From Paracoccaceae bacterium (GTDB lineage Bacteria; Pseudomonadota; Alphaproteobacteria; Rhodobacterales; Rhodobacteraceae): a DNA stretch of 10,231 nt. Under the pieces are notes generated by a model that saw nothing but the letters and a program-made list of their open reading frames with translations, was not told where the DNA came from and ran no database searches. Where the stretch lies: positions 1 through 10,231 of the forward strand of contig SKWP01000342.1 in the NCBI GenBank assembly GCA_007128865.1, read 5' to 3'. A program made the position numbers and the translations under genes. Within the stretch, counting starts at the first letter, position 1. Each line of letters opens with the position of its first letter. Below, one piece after another: positions 1-8,887 of this stretch.

Positions 1-8
1 CGTGCGCC

Positions 9-80
9 AGCACGGGCAGCGCCCGCCCGCCCCCCAGGCGGGCGCTTCCGCGCCCACCTCGGGCGGCCGCCGCCCGTGCT
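9..80. repeat. Nested inverted repeat, three-way-junction-like
   Basis: Three perfect inverted repeats nest in 72 bases. The outer arms are AGCACGGGC (9-17) and GCCCGTGCT (72-80). Directly inside is a 10-bp stem, AGCGCCCGCC (18-27) with GGCGGGCGCT (37-46), around a 9-base C-rich loop. A 5-bp stem, CGCCC (51-55) with GGGCG (61-65), fills the remaining side. Either strand could therefore fold as a compact three-way junction. It lies about 95 bases beyond the stop of the leftward phosphate permease gene, so it could be a terminator or mRNA-stabilising structure for that gene or for one entering from the left. It lacks the T-run of a classical intrinsic terminator on either strand; the nearest is TTTT at 101-104 on the plus strand. 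A dispersed repeat unit or small RNA is also possible. Pairing is seen directly; function is unknown. Confidence 0.5.
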
Positions 81-173
81 TCCCGAACCGATAAAACGGA
101 TTTTGTATGACAGGACAGCCGCTTGTTCCGCCCCGGCAAGCCCGGGCAGCAATTGCCCCAAGGGCGCCGTCGA

Positions 174-1649
174 TCAGACCGGGATCAGGTTGAGCAGCAG
201 GAACAGCATTGCCGAAAGCGTCGCCGCCGCGGGCACCGTTATTACCCATGCGGCGATGATCGTCAGCAGGTGAACCCGGCGCACCACCTTGCGGCGGGTG
301 CGTTCCTCGATCGGCAGGGCCGAAAGGTCGCGGTTTTCCTTCAGAATCCGCTCGTGATACCATTCGCGGTAGAAACCGACCCCGAAGATACCGCCAATGG
401 CGATGTGGGTGGACGATACCGGCAACCCCAGCCATGACGCCACGATCACCACCACCGCCGCCGAAAGCGCCACGCACCATGCCCGCATGGCGTTCAGCCG
501 GGTGATCTCGGACCCCACGATCCGGATCAGCTTGGGCCCGAACAGCACCAGTCCGAAGGAAAGCCCCAGCGCGCCGATGGCCATGACCCACAGCGGAATC
601 GTCACCTGATCGGCCGCCGCCCCCTGCTGGATCACATGCACGATCGCCGCCAGCGGCCCGACGGCGTTGGCGACATCATTGGCGCCATGCGCAAACGACA
701 GCAGCGCCGCCGCGATCACCAGCGGGATCGAAAACAGCACCTTGAGCGACTTGTTGCGGTTTTCGAGCCCCTCGCTCTGGCGCCGGACCAGCGGACGCAT
801 CAGCAGCGTCAGCGGAACCCCGAAGGCGATTCCGATCAGGATCGACTGACCCAGATCGAACCTGACGATCCGCGACAGCCCCTTCAGCGCCATGTAGCAG
901 GCAAAAACCCCGCCCATCACCCCGACCAGCACCGGCACCCAGCGCCGCGCTGCCGCGATCTTGTCGGGCTGATAGATGATGCGGCTGTTGATGATGGCCA
1001 GAAACAGCGCCGCGATGATCCCGCCCATGACCGGCGAAATCACCCAGCTTGCGGCAATGCGGCCCATGGTTGGCCAGTTCACCGCCGCAAAGCCCGCCGC
1101 AGCGATCCCCGCGCCCATGACCCCGCCGACGATGGAATGGGTGGTGGAAACCGGCGCGCCGACCAGTGTCGCCAGGTTGATCCACAGCGCACCGGCCAGC
1201 AATGCGGCCATCATCGCCCAGACAAAGACATGCGGCGCGGCCACGCTTTCGGGGGCGATGATGCCGCGCGACACGGTGCCGACAACATCGCCGCCGGCCA
1301 GCAGCGCCCCGGCGGTTTCGCAGATTGCCGCGATCACCAGCGCGCCGCCCAGGGTCACGGCCTGCGCGCCCACCGCGGGGCCCATGTTGTTGGCAACGTC
1401 GTTGGCGCCGATGTTGAGCGCCATGTAGCCGCCGATGATGGCAGCAGCCACGACGATGAAGCTTCCGGGCTGCGCCCCCATCACGGCGACGGCGGCAAGC
1501 CCCACCACCATCAGGAAGGCCAGGGCGAGGCCGGGCGAGACAAGCGGGCGGGCCGTGAAGACCAGCGCCTGTTCCATCAGGCTGATGCGGCGCAGATCCT
1601 TGTCGAGCGTCTTGATCGCTCGGGCGCGCGGATCACTGTGTACTGACAT
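174..1649 (-). CDS. pit: PiT-family inorganic phosphate transporter
   Basis: This 491-residue inner-membrane permease should import phosphate in symport with a cation, the usual activity of the PiT (Pfam PHO4) family. The protein is hydrophobic throughout and shows the family's internal duplication. GANDVANNMGP lies near residues 81-91 and GANDVANAVGP near 322-332, each followed by a second signature: GAPVSTTHS near 164-172 and GLPVSSTH near 408-415. A charged loop near 288-302 separates the halves. The reading frame stays open upstream to 2381, but the extra 244 codons are arginine/proline-rich and overlap the NUDIX gene out of frame, so I start at the ATG at 1647-1649, which precedes a short charged N-terminus (residues 1-25) and the first membrane segment. 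No strong ribosome binding site is visible there. No DUF47/PhoU-like accessory gene, a common partner of PiT genes, lies on the visible sides. The family is certain; cation preference and the exact start are not. Confidence 0.93.
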   Translation of the reverse strand: MSVHSDPRARAIKTLDKDLRRISLMEQALVFTARPLVSPGLALAFLMVVGLAAVAVMGAQPGSFIVVAAAIIGGYMALNIGANDVANNMGPAVGAQAVTLGGALVIAAICETAGALLAGGDVVGTVSRGIIAPESVAAPHVFVWAMMAALLAGALWINLATLVGAPVSTTHSIVGGVMGAGIAAAGFAAVNWPTMGRIAASWVISPVMGGIIAALFLAIINSRIIYQPDKIAAARRWVPVLVGVMGGVFACYMALKGLSRIVRFDLGQSILIGIAFGVPLTLLMRPLVRRQSEGLENRNKSLKVLFSIPLVIAAALLSFAHGANDVANAVGPLAAIVHVIQQGAAADQVTIPLWVMAIGALGLSFGLVLFGPKLIRIVGSEITRLNAMRAWCVALSAAVVVIVASWLGLPVSSTHIAIGGIFGVGFYREWYHERILKENRDLSALPIEERTRRKVVRRVHLLTIIAAWVITVPAAATLSAMLFLLLNLIPV

Positions 1650-2118
1650 CCGGGGTCCGGTCGGTCGTGGCAGGCGTCGCAATGACCTACTTGTTCTTCC
1701 GGCGTGCCGCAATGCCGCATCTGTCGCAGGCCACGGAGACGCCTTTACGCCTCGGGGTGTCGCCGCCGGCAGCCTCTGTGGGGTGCCTGGTGTTCTGCAT
1801 CCGACAAAGGTTTCCCGTTTGCAGAGGCCAACACAGCTTTGCCAGACTGCCACGCGGGACCAGGCAGCCCGTGTCCGAAGGTGCAACACAGGGCAGCGCC
1901 AGACCGCCGGGTGGGCGCTGCAACGGTGGATGCCCGGGCGGTTTATCGGGCAAGAACATCCAACGGTGCGACGGCTTGCAGCGTCGCAGGGCGCCCGCCC
2001 GAGTGGGGCGGTCGGGCGCTGCCCGGCGGCGCTGCGCGCCTTGATTCCGGGCAGGAAGGTTGGCCGACGACTGCTCGCCAGGGGCGCCATGCCGCCGCCG
2101 GCCGATGCCTTTTGGTGC
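1650..2118. other. Long intergenic stretch without a supportable gene
   Basis: These 469 bases separate the phosphate permease start from the end of the NUDIX gene. Several frames are open on both strands, but all give arginine-, proline- and cysteine-rich translations without recognisable domains or good ribosome binding sites, as expected of GC-rich shadows. A 37-codon minus-strand frame (1687-1800) ends in a basic stretch with one CxxC pair; I do not regard it as supported. A hairpin of GCGCCCG (1991-1997) with CGGGCGC (2013-2019) lies about 100 bases past the NUDIX stop. It has no T-run, so at best it is a weak terminator candidate. The permease promoter should be here, but I find no convincing -35/-10 pair. 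The stretch could also hold a small RNA or a decayed gene. Confidence 0.5.
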
Positions 2119-2574
2119 CTATAGCGACAGCAGCAGCGCCCGAAGCTCGGGCTCTTCGACCCGCGCGGCGGCATCGGCCAGCGGAAACCAGCGGCGCCGG
2201 CGCTTGCCCTTTTCGGGATACTCCCGATCAAGCCCGTCGACATCGATGCGGAACACCTCGACCCGGCAGGGGATGGGCAGGCCGCGCTTGAGCACCTTCT
2301 GGTAGGTGTAATAGCCGACGGGGCTTTCGGAAACCCTGCCGATGACGCCGGCTTCTTCCCAAGCCTCCCGACGGGCGGCACCGGCCAGCGTGCGCCCCTT
2401 CATCGGCCAGCCCTTGGGCAGGATCCAGCGCCGGGTGTTCAGGGTTGTCACCAGCAACACCTCGGGCCCATCGCGGCCTTCGCGCATGCACAGCGCCGCG
2501 CATTGCAGGAAATCAGGTTGCCGAAACAGCGGGCCCACGGCCGCAGCGATGTCCTCGAACGTTGTCTGCTTCAT
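2119..2574 (-). CDS. NUDIX hydrolase, diphosphoinositol-phosphatase-like
   Basis: This 151-residue enzyme belongs to the NUDIX superfamily, which hydrolyses a nucleoside diphosphate or similar diphosphate linked to another group, using divalent metal. The box occupies residues 55-77. It starts GWPMKG and ends REAWEEAGV, so the metal-binding glutamates E70, E73 and E74 are present. The position that is glutamate in the strict consensus (G-x5-E-x7-RE) is arginine (R61). The preceding LPKGWPMKG resembles, from memory, the alphaproteobacterial NUDIX proteins related to diphosphoinositol polyphosphate and diadenosine polyphosphate hydrolases, in which the first glutamate varies. A basic run, KGKRRRRW (122-129), follows. 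The ATG at 2572-2574 has GGA only about four bases upstream, but the next methionine, residue 30, falls inside the fold. It is the last gene of the five-gene minus-strand cluster, 65 bases after arfB. The substrate cannot be predicted. Confidence 0.85.
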   Translation of the reverse strand: MKQTTFEDIAAAVGPLFRQPDFLQCAALCMREGRDGPEVLLVTTLNTRRWILPKGWPMKGRTLAGAARREAWEEAGVIGRVSESPVGYYTYQKVLKRGLPIPCRVEVFRIDVDGLDREYPEKGKRRRRWFPLADAAARVEEPELRALLLSL

Positions 2575-2639
2575 TTCCTGCCCGCCATTCCGGCCCCTTT
2601 TGCGGGGTCCGACATTACCTGCCTCTTACAAGATTGGGC

Positions 2640-3065
2640 CTAGTCGTCGCCGTCTTCAACCCTTCTTCGCATCGATTTCGCCATCCCGCGCCGGGTCTTT
2701 GCCTGAAGCCGGCGCTTTACGCTGGCCTTGGTCGGGCGCGTGGGGATGCGCCGGCGCGGTGCCACCAGTGCGGCGCGGATCAGTTGCACCAGCCGGTCGC
2801 GGGCAATCTCGCGGTTGCGGGCCTGGCTTCGTGTATCCTCGGCCCGGATCACGATGGCGCCGTCCGATGTCCAGCGCTGGCCGGCCAGCCGTTGCAGGCG
2901 TGCCTTGACCGGAGCGGAAAGCGCCGGGCTGCGCGCCGCCTCGAAGCGCAGCTCGACCGCCGTTGCGACCTTGTTGACGTTCTGCCCGCCCGGACCCGAA
3001 GCGCGTACGAAGCTTTCGGTGATTTCCCAGTCGGCGATGGCGGTGTGTTCGTCGATGCGCAGCAT
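2640..3065 (-). CDS. arfB: Alternative ribosome-rescue factor ArfB (peptidyl-tRNA hydrolase)
   Basis: ArfB (YaeJ in E. coli, ICT1 in mitochondria) enters ribosomes stalled on truncated mRNA and hydrolyses the peptidyl-tRNA. The 141-residue length fits the family. The catalytic GGQ motif is at residues 26-28 within SGPGGQNVNK, the class-I release-factor signature. The protein ends in a strongly basic tail (about 104-141, with KRR, KTRRG and MRRR), which in the family fills the empty mRNA entry channel. The frame is open upstream to 3386, but that part overlaps mutT out of frame, so I use the ATG at 3063-3065. A purine-rich GGGGGA sits just upstream of it, and the MLRI N-terminus matches my recollection of the family. 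It follows mutT by 17 bases and is probably co-transcribed with it. Full-length release factors are excluded by size and by the absence of codon-recognition domains. Confidence 0.93.
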   Translation of the reverse strand: MLRIDEHTAIADWEITESFVRASGPGGQNVNKVATAVELRFEAARSPALSAPVKARLQRLAGQRWTSDGAIVIRAEDTRSQARNREIARDRLVQLIRAALVAPRRRIPTRPTKASVKRRLQAKTRRGMAKSMRRRVEDGDD

Positions 3066-3082
3066 GCGGCGTCCCCCGCCGG

Positions 3083-3541
3083 TCAGAGCCAGTCGCGCAG
3101 GATCGGGATCAGCGGCAGGTCGGCCGGCGGCATCGGGTAATCGCGCAGGCTTTCCGGGCGCACCCATTTCAGGGCCTGACCTTCGCGCGATTGCGGTGTG
3201 CCTTGCCAGCGACGGCATGCAAACAGCGGCATCAGCAGATGAAAATCCGGATAGCCGTGGCTGGCAAAGCTGAGCGGCGCAAGGCACGAGGCCCAGGTGT
3301 CGATGCCGAGTTCTTCGTGAAGCTCGCGAATCAGGGCCGCTTCCGGCGTTTCCCCGGGTTCGACCTTGCCGCCGGGAAATTCCCACAACCCGGCCATGGA
3401 CTTGCCTTCGGGCCGGCGGGCCAGCAGAACGCGGCCGTCGGCGTCGATCAGCGCCACCGCCGCCACCAGCACAAGCCGCACCGGTTCCGCCGGGCGGGGC
3501 TGCCGGGGTGCCGTGCCGGCGGTCTGGCCCGTTGCCGTCAC
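3083..3541 (-). CDS. mutT: 8-oxo-dGTP diphosphatase MutT
   Basis: MutT hydrolyses 8-oxo-dGTP to the monophosphate and so prevents A:T to C:G transversions. The 152-residue protein carries a complete NUDIX box at residues 58-80, reading GKVEPGET then RELHEELGI, with every consensus glutamate present. It is preceded by the typical MutT stretch LLARRPEGKSMAGLWEFPGG (39-58). The C-terminus ends with PPADLPLIPILRDWL, again MutT-like. The start is GTG at 3541-3539, overlapping the argJ stop in the four-base arrangement GTGA, which indicates translational coupling. No good ribosome binding site precedes it. The first 20 residues are proline/alanine-rich, and further GTG codons at residues 21, 24 and 26 could be used instead, so the start is uncertain. 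It lies between argJ and arfB in the minus-strand cluster. Confidence 0.92.
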   Translation of the reverse strand: MTATGQTAGTAPRQPRPAEPVRLVLVAAVALIDADGRVLLARRPEGKSMAGLWEFPGGKVEPGETPEAALIRELHEELGIDTWASCLAPLSFASHGYPDFHLLMPLFACRRWQGTPQSREGQALKWVRPESLRDYPMPPADLPLIPILRDWL

Positions 3542-4920
3542 GACCGGTAATCGGCGTTGATGTCGATGTAGCGGTGGGTCAGATCGCAGGTCCAGACCGT
3601 GTCTGCGGCCTTTCCCAGACCCAGATCGACATGGATTTCAAGCTCGCTGCCCTTCATGTAGGCGCTTGCTTCCGTTTCCGAATAACCGGGCACCCGCGCG
3701 CCGTTTTCGGCCACGCGCACCGGGCCGAAGGCGATGGAAAGCCGGTCGCGGTCGGCACGGGCACCGGATTTGCCCACGGCCATCACCACGCGGCCCCAGT
3801 TGGCATCCTCGCCGGCGACCGCGGTCTTGACGAGCGGCGAATTCGCTATCGCCATGGCGACCCGCCGGGCGTCGGTGGCGCTGGCCGCCCCGGAAACCCG
3901 AACGGCGAGGAATTTTGTCGCGCCTTCCCCGTCGCGCACGATCTGCATGGCAAGATCGCGCATCACCCCCTCCAGCGCATCGGCAAAGGCGCGTCCGTCC
4001 GCGCCGCGCAGATCGCCGATGGCCGGCCCCTTGCCGGTGGCGGCCAGCAACACGGTATCGGACGTCGAGGTGTCGCCATCGACGGTGATGGCGTTGAAGG
4101 TCCGGTTGGTCAGGCGGCCCAAAAGGCGTTGCAACCCTGGGCGCGGGATTGCGGCATCGGTGAAGATATAGGCCAGCATCGTCGCCATGTCGGGTGCGAT
4201 CATGCCCGAGCCCTTGGCGATGCCGGCGATGCGCACGGTCCCGCCGGCAAGCGCCACTTCGGCGCAGGCGCCCTTGGCAAAGGTGTCGGTTGTCATGATG
4301 GCGCGGGCACAGGCGGGCAACCCGTCCGGCGACAGCCCGCCGGCAAGTGCGGGCAAGGCCGCGGTGATGCGCTCGTGCGGCAGCGGCTCGCCGATTACGC
4401 CGGTCGATGAGCTCAGCACGCAGCCCGCCGGCACGCCCAGCGCTTCGGCGGCGGCTTCGCTGATGGCCGCGACGGATGCCACGCCGGCCGCACCGGTGAA
4501 GGCATTCGAATTGCCCGCGTTCACCACAAAGGCCGCGCCGTTCTCGCAGGCCGCACGCATCCGCGCCAGCTTGGCCTCGCCATCCAGCACCGGGGCCGAC
4601 CGGGTTGCAGACCGGGTAAAGACCCCTGCCAGCGTGCTGCCCGGTGCCAGCCGGGCGACCATCACATCGTCGCGCCCGGCATAGCGCAAACCGGCCGCGC
4701 CGGCGGCAAACTCGGCGCCGGCGATCCGCGGAAGGTCAGGAAACCCGGCAGGCGCCAGCGGCGACACCGGGGCTGCCTTGCGGGCGGCCTTTTCGGCTTT
4801 TCGCGCGGCCTTTTCCGCCTTCTTGAGCTTCTTGCCCTTCTTCTCCTTCAGGGCCTTCCTGTTTTTTTCCTTGTCGGAAACGCCACCCTTTGCGGTGTCG
4901 TCCTTGCTGCGGCCGGCCAT
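3538..4920 (-). CDS. argJ: Bifunctional glutamate N-acetyltransferase / amino-acid acetyltransferase ArgJ
   Basis: ArgJ transfers the acetyl group from N-acetylornithine to glutamate in the cyclic arginine pathway; bifunctional forms also use acetyl-CoA. The precursor self-cleaves at an Ala-Thr bond before a methionine. Here this is A246-T247-M248 in [15 protein letters not shown], giving a beta chain that begins with the nucleophile T247. Other family motifs are SSTGVIGE (171-178), DGDTSTSDT (281-289), RDGEGATKF (329-337) and the C-terminal INADYRS. The core spans about 52-460. Residues 1-50 are an unusual tail with 16 lysines and 4 arginines, including two copies of AEKAARK (35-41 and 42-48) encoded by a 21-bp tandem repeat (about 4784-4825). 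The ATG at 4918-4920 has GGGAG eight bases upstream and is the only methionine before residue 87, which supports the tail being translated. The gene follows the parvulin by 23 bases and overlaps mutT by four. Confidence 0.95.
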   Translation of the reverse strand: MAGRSKDDTAKGGVSDKEKNRKALKEKKGKKLKKAEKAARKAEKAARKAAPVSPLAPAGFPDLPRIAGAEFAAGAAGLRYAGRDDVMVARLAPGSTLAGVFTRSATRSAPVLDGEAKLARMRAACENGAAFVVNAGNSNAFTGAAGVASVAAISEAAAEALGVPAGCVLSSSTGVIGEPLPHERITAALPALAGGLSPDGLPACARAIMTTDTFAKGACAEVALAGGTVRIAGIAKGSGMIAPDMATMLAYIFTDAAIPRPGLQRLLGRLTNRTFNAITVDGDTSTSDTVLLAATGKGPAIGDLRGADGRAFADALEGVMRDLAMQIVRDGEGATKFLAVRVSGAASATDARRVAMAIANSPLVKTAVAGEDANWGRVVMAVGKSGARADRDRLSIAFGPVRVAENGARVPGYSETEASAYMKGSELEIHVDLGLGKAADTVWTCDLTHRYIDINADYRS

Positions 4921-4943
4921 CGCGTGCGCTCCCGTCTGCGGAC

Positions 4944-5789
4944 CTAACGTTGCAACAGTGTTTGGTCGCGCATCAGGGCCGGGTCAATCCCTTCGTCGAG
5001 CCTTTCTATCCGCACCGCCTCGCGGGCTTCGGCAATCCTTGCCATCACCGCATCTATCTGGACCTGGCGTTCCAGTTCGGCGCGCACCGCTTCAAGCGGC
5101 GGTGCCTCGGCAATGCGGACATCTTCGAGCCGGATGATATGCCAGCCGAACCGGGATTCGACCGGTTGGGATGTTTCGCCCGGTTCCAGCGCCACCACGG
5201 CGGCCTCGAACGGGGCGACCATCCGGCCCATGCCGAACCAGCCCAGATCACCCCCCGCCGCGCCGCTGCCCGGATCGCGCGAATGCTGCCGGGCGAGTTC
5301 GGCAAATTCGGCACCTTCCGAAAGCTGCGCACGCAGGGCCTGCGCCTCTTCCAGCGTTTCGACGAGGATGTGCGCGGCATTGAATTCGACCCGCGCCTCT
5401 TCCGCGGCAAAGCGCGCCGCATAGGCTTCGGACACGGCATCTTCGGTCAGCGCAGCCTCGGCGACGGCGCTCAGGCGGTTGTTGGTGATGTGCTCGCGTT
5501 CGATGATCTCGACAAAACGGCGCTCGGCCGGGCTGAGGGGGCCGCCGGTCTCGGCGATGGCCGCCTGTTCGATCAGCTGGTTGAGCATGTCGTCGAACAG
5601 ATCGGCATCGGGCCGGCTGCGCAACTGCTGCGGAACCCGTTCGTAGAGAACGACCATGTGGCCAAGCGTGATCTCGACGCCGTTGACCCGTGCAATCACC
5701 GTGTCGGCATCGGCGCCATCGGCGGCCGCCATCCCGGCCGGAAGCATGGCAAGCGCGAAAGCCGCCGCCCGAACCTGTCTGAACTGCAT
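4944..5789 (-). CDS. Periplasmic parvulin-type peptidyl-prolyl cis-trans isomerase
   Basis: This predicted secreted foldase should catalyse cis-trans isomerisation of peptidyl-prolyl bonds in exported proteins. The 281-residue precursor starts with a signal peptide (residues 1-23: basic MQFRQVR, hydrophobic core, AAA before DG). An N-terminal helical, SurA/PrsA-like region follows (about 28-130). The parvulin domain lies at about 134-224: [12 protein letters not shown], a loop with [17 protein letters not shown] (170-186), [12 protein letters not shown] (190-201), and [20 protein letters not shown] (204-223). The frame is open upstream to 5960, but the ATG at 5787-5789 is chosen because it begins the signal peptide and has AAAGG six bases upstream. 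It is the first gene of the minus-strand cluster and is divergent from secA. I give no symbol because SurA, PrsA and PpiC-type proteins cannot be told apart safely here. An anchored form is unlikely because no lipobox cysteine is present. Confidence 0.92.
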   Translation of the reverse strand: MQFRQVRAAAFALAMLPAGMAAADGADADTVIARVNGVEITLGHMVVLYERVPQQLRSRPDADLFDDMLNQLIEQAAIAETGGPLSPAERRFVEIIEREHITNNRLSAVAEAALTEDAVSEAYAARFAAEEARVEFNAAHILVETLEEAQALRAQLSEGAEFAELARQHSRDPGSGAAGGDLGWFGMGRMVAPFEAAVVALEPGETSQPVESRFGWHIIRLEDVRIAEAPPLEAVRAELERQVQIDAVMARIAEAREAVRIERLDEGIDPALMRDQTLLQR

Positions 5790-5829
5790 GGAATTGCCTT
5801 TCCCTTGCGGAGCCGGCCTTGCCGCGGCG

Positions 5830-5857
5830 TTGACACCGGCAGGGCCGCCCCTTACAT
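5830..5857 (+). promoter_or_regulatory. Candidate secA promoter
   Basis: A perfect TTGACA -35 hexamer (5830-5835) is followed after 16 bases by TTACAT (5852-5857), a poor match to TATAAT. Shifting by one base gives a 17-base spacer and TACATC. The -35 matches the sigma-70-type consensus well known in alphaproteobacteria, whose -10 elements are often loose. Transcription would start near 5864, leaving a leader of about 130 bases before the secA ATG. I see no ATG-initiated leader ORF in that leader. This is prediction from motif and position only. Confidence 0.4.
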
Positions 5858-5916
5858 CGCTGACTGGTTTGGCGGTCGCCGGGCCGCCCTGCCTTTCCTG
5901 ACCGAAGTCCATCGCG

Positions 5917-5945
5917 TTTCTAGGGAAGCAGTCGGAGGCGGGCAA
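5917..5945 (-). promoter_or_regulatory. Candidate parvulin-argJ operon promoter
   Basis: Read on the minus strand, TTGCCC (5945-5940) and TAGAAA (5922-5917) are separated by exactly 17 bases. Each hexamer matches the sigma-70 consensus at four of six positions. Transcription would start near 5910 and leave a leader of about 120 bases before the parvulin ATG. The element lies downstream of the candidate secA start site, so the two divergent transcripts would overlap at their 5' ends. This is prediction only. Confidence 0.35.
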
Positions 5946-5993
5946 CCCGACGGTACGCACGATCCTGTCAGGGAAACCCCGCGCGGAGACGTC

Positions 5994-8684
<2,691 letters not shown>

Positions 8685-8712
8685 TTCCGCCTGTCCAGCG
8701 CGGCGCGCATAC

Positions 8713-8763
8713 AATCAATAGTTGATTTACAGAATTGTCGCGCAACCGAGAATTGTGACACAA
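8713..8763. promoter_or_regulatory. AT-rich region with palindrome and tandem operator-like repeats
   Basis: This is the most AT-rich part of the 203-base gap between secA and the next gene. It contains a perfect palindrome, AATCAA-TAG-TTGATT (8713-8727). A 15-base imperfect direct repeat follows, AGAATTGTCGCGCAA (8731-8745) and AGAATTGTGACACAA (8749-8763), with 12 of 15 bases identical and an 18-base period. The second copy contains the perfect dyad TTGTG-A-CACAA and the first a degenerate one. TACAAT at 8710-8715 is a good -10 hexamer, but its -35 (TTCCGC with a 19-base spacer) is poor. The arrangement suggests an operator or promoter region for the gene starting at 8888. No T-run follows, so it does not look like a secA terminator. 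The regulator is unknown. Confidence 0.4.
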
Positions 8764-8887
8764 AGCTGCCGCTTTCGCTCCTGATTTCCGCCCCATGAAG
8801 GTGCGGGAAAGGCCATGGATCAGCCAAGGCAGGGCCCAGATTCCCGCCTAGCCTCCTGCTTTGGGATGGGTCCGGGTCGGAGCGGTG

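Noticed and set aside
100-118. PhoB-box-like sequence on the minus strand (CTGTC directly followed by CTGTCAT) near the phosphate permease.
   Set aside because: A Pho box needs two CTGTCAT-type halves 11 bases apart; here the halves are too close, the next 11-base position does not match, and the site lies downstream of the permease.
636-1646. 336-codon plus-strand frame antisense to the phosphate permease.
   Set aside because: The translation is dominated by Arg, His, Gln and Asp with no domain; it is a shadow of the permease gene.
1687-1959. 90-codon minus-strand frame in the long gap, ending with a CxxC pair and a basic tail.
   Set aside because: No convincing ribosome binding site or family resemblance, and shadow-like composition; the single cysteine pair is not enough to call a zinc ribbon.
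1650-2381. In-frame N-terminal extension of the phosphate permease by 244 residues.
   Set aside because: It overlaps the NUDIX gene in another frame, is Arg/Pro/Cys-rich with no homology-like features, and the permease family normally starts close to the first membrane segment.
2592-2609. Small hairpin between arfB and the NUDIX gene, considered as a terminator.
   Set aside because: The stem is about six pairs with a wobble and no T-run follows on the minus strand.
5790-5960. In-frame N-terminal extension of the parvulin by 57 residues.
   Set aside because: It would place the signal peptide inside the protein; the ATG at 5789 has a proper ribosome binding site and gives a normal signal sequence.
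4890-5993. In-frame extension of secA upstream by 368 codons.
   Set aside because: It is antisense to the parvulin gene and lacks SecA features; a good ribosome binding site and the canonical SecA N-terminus occur at 5994.
8795-8851. 18-codon ORF upstream of the uncharacterised gene, considered as a leader peptide.
   Set aside because: No ribosome binding site precedes its ATG and it has neither an arrest-like motif nor an overlapping hairpin.
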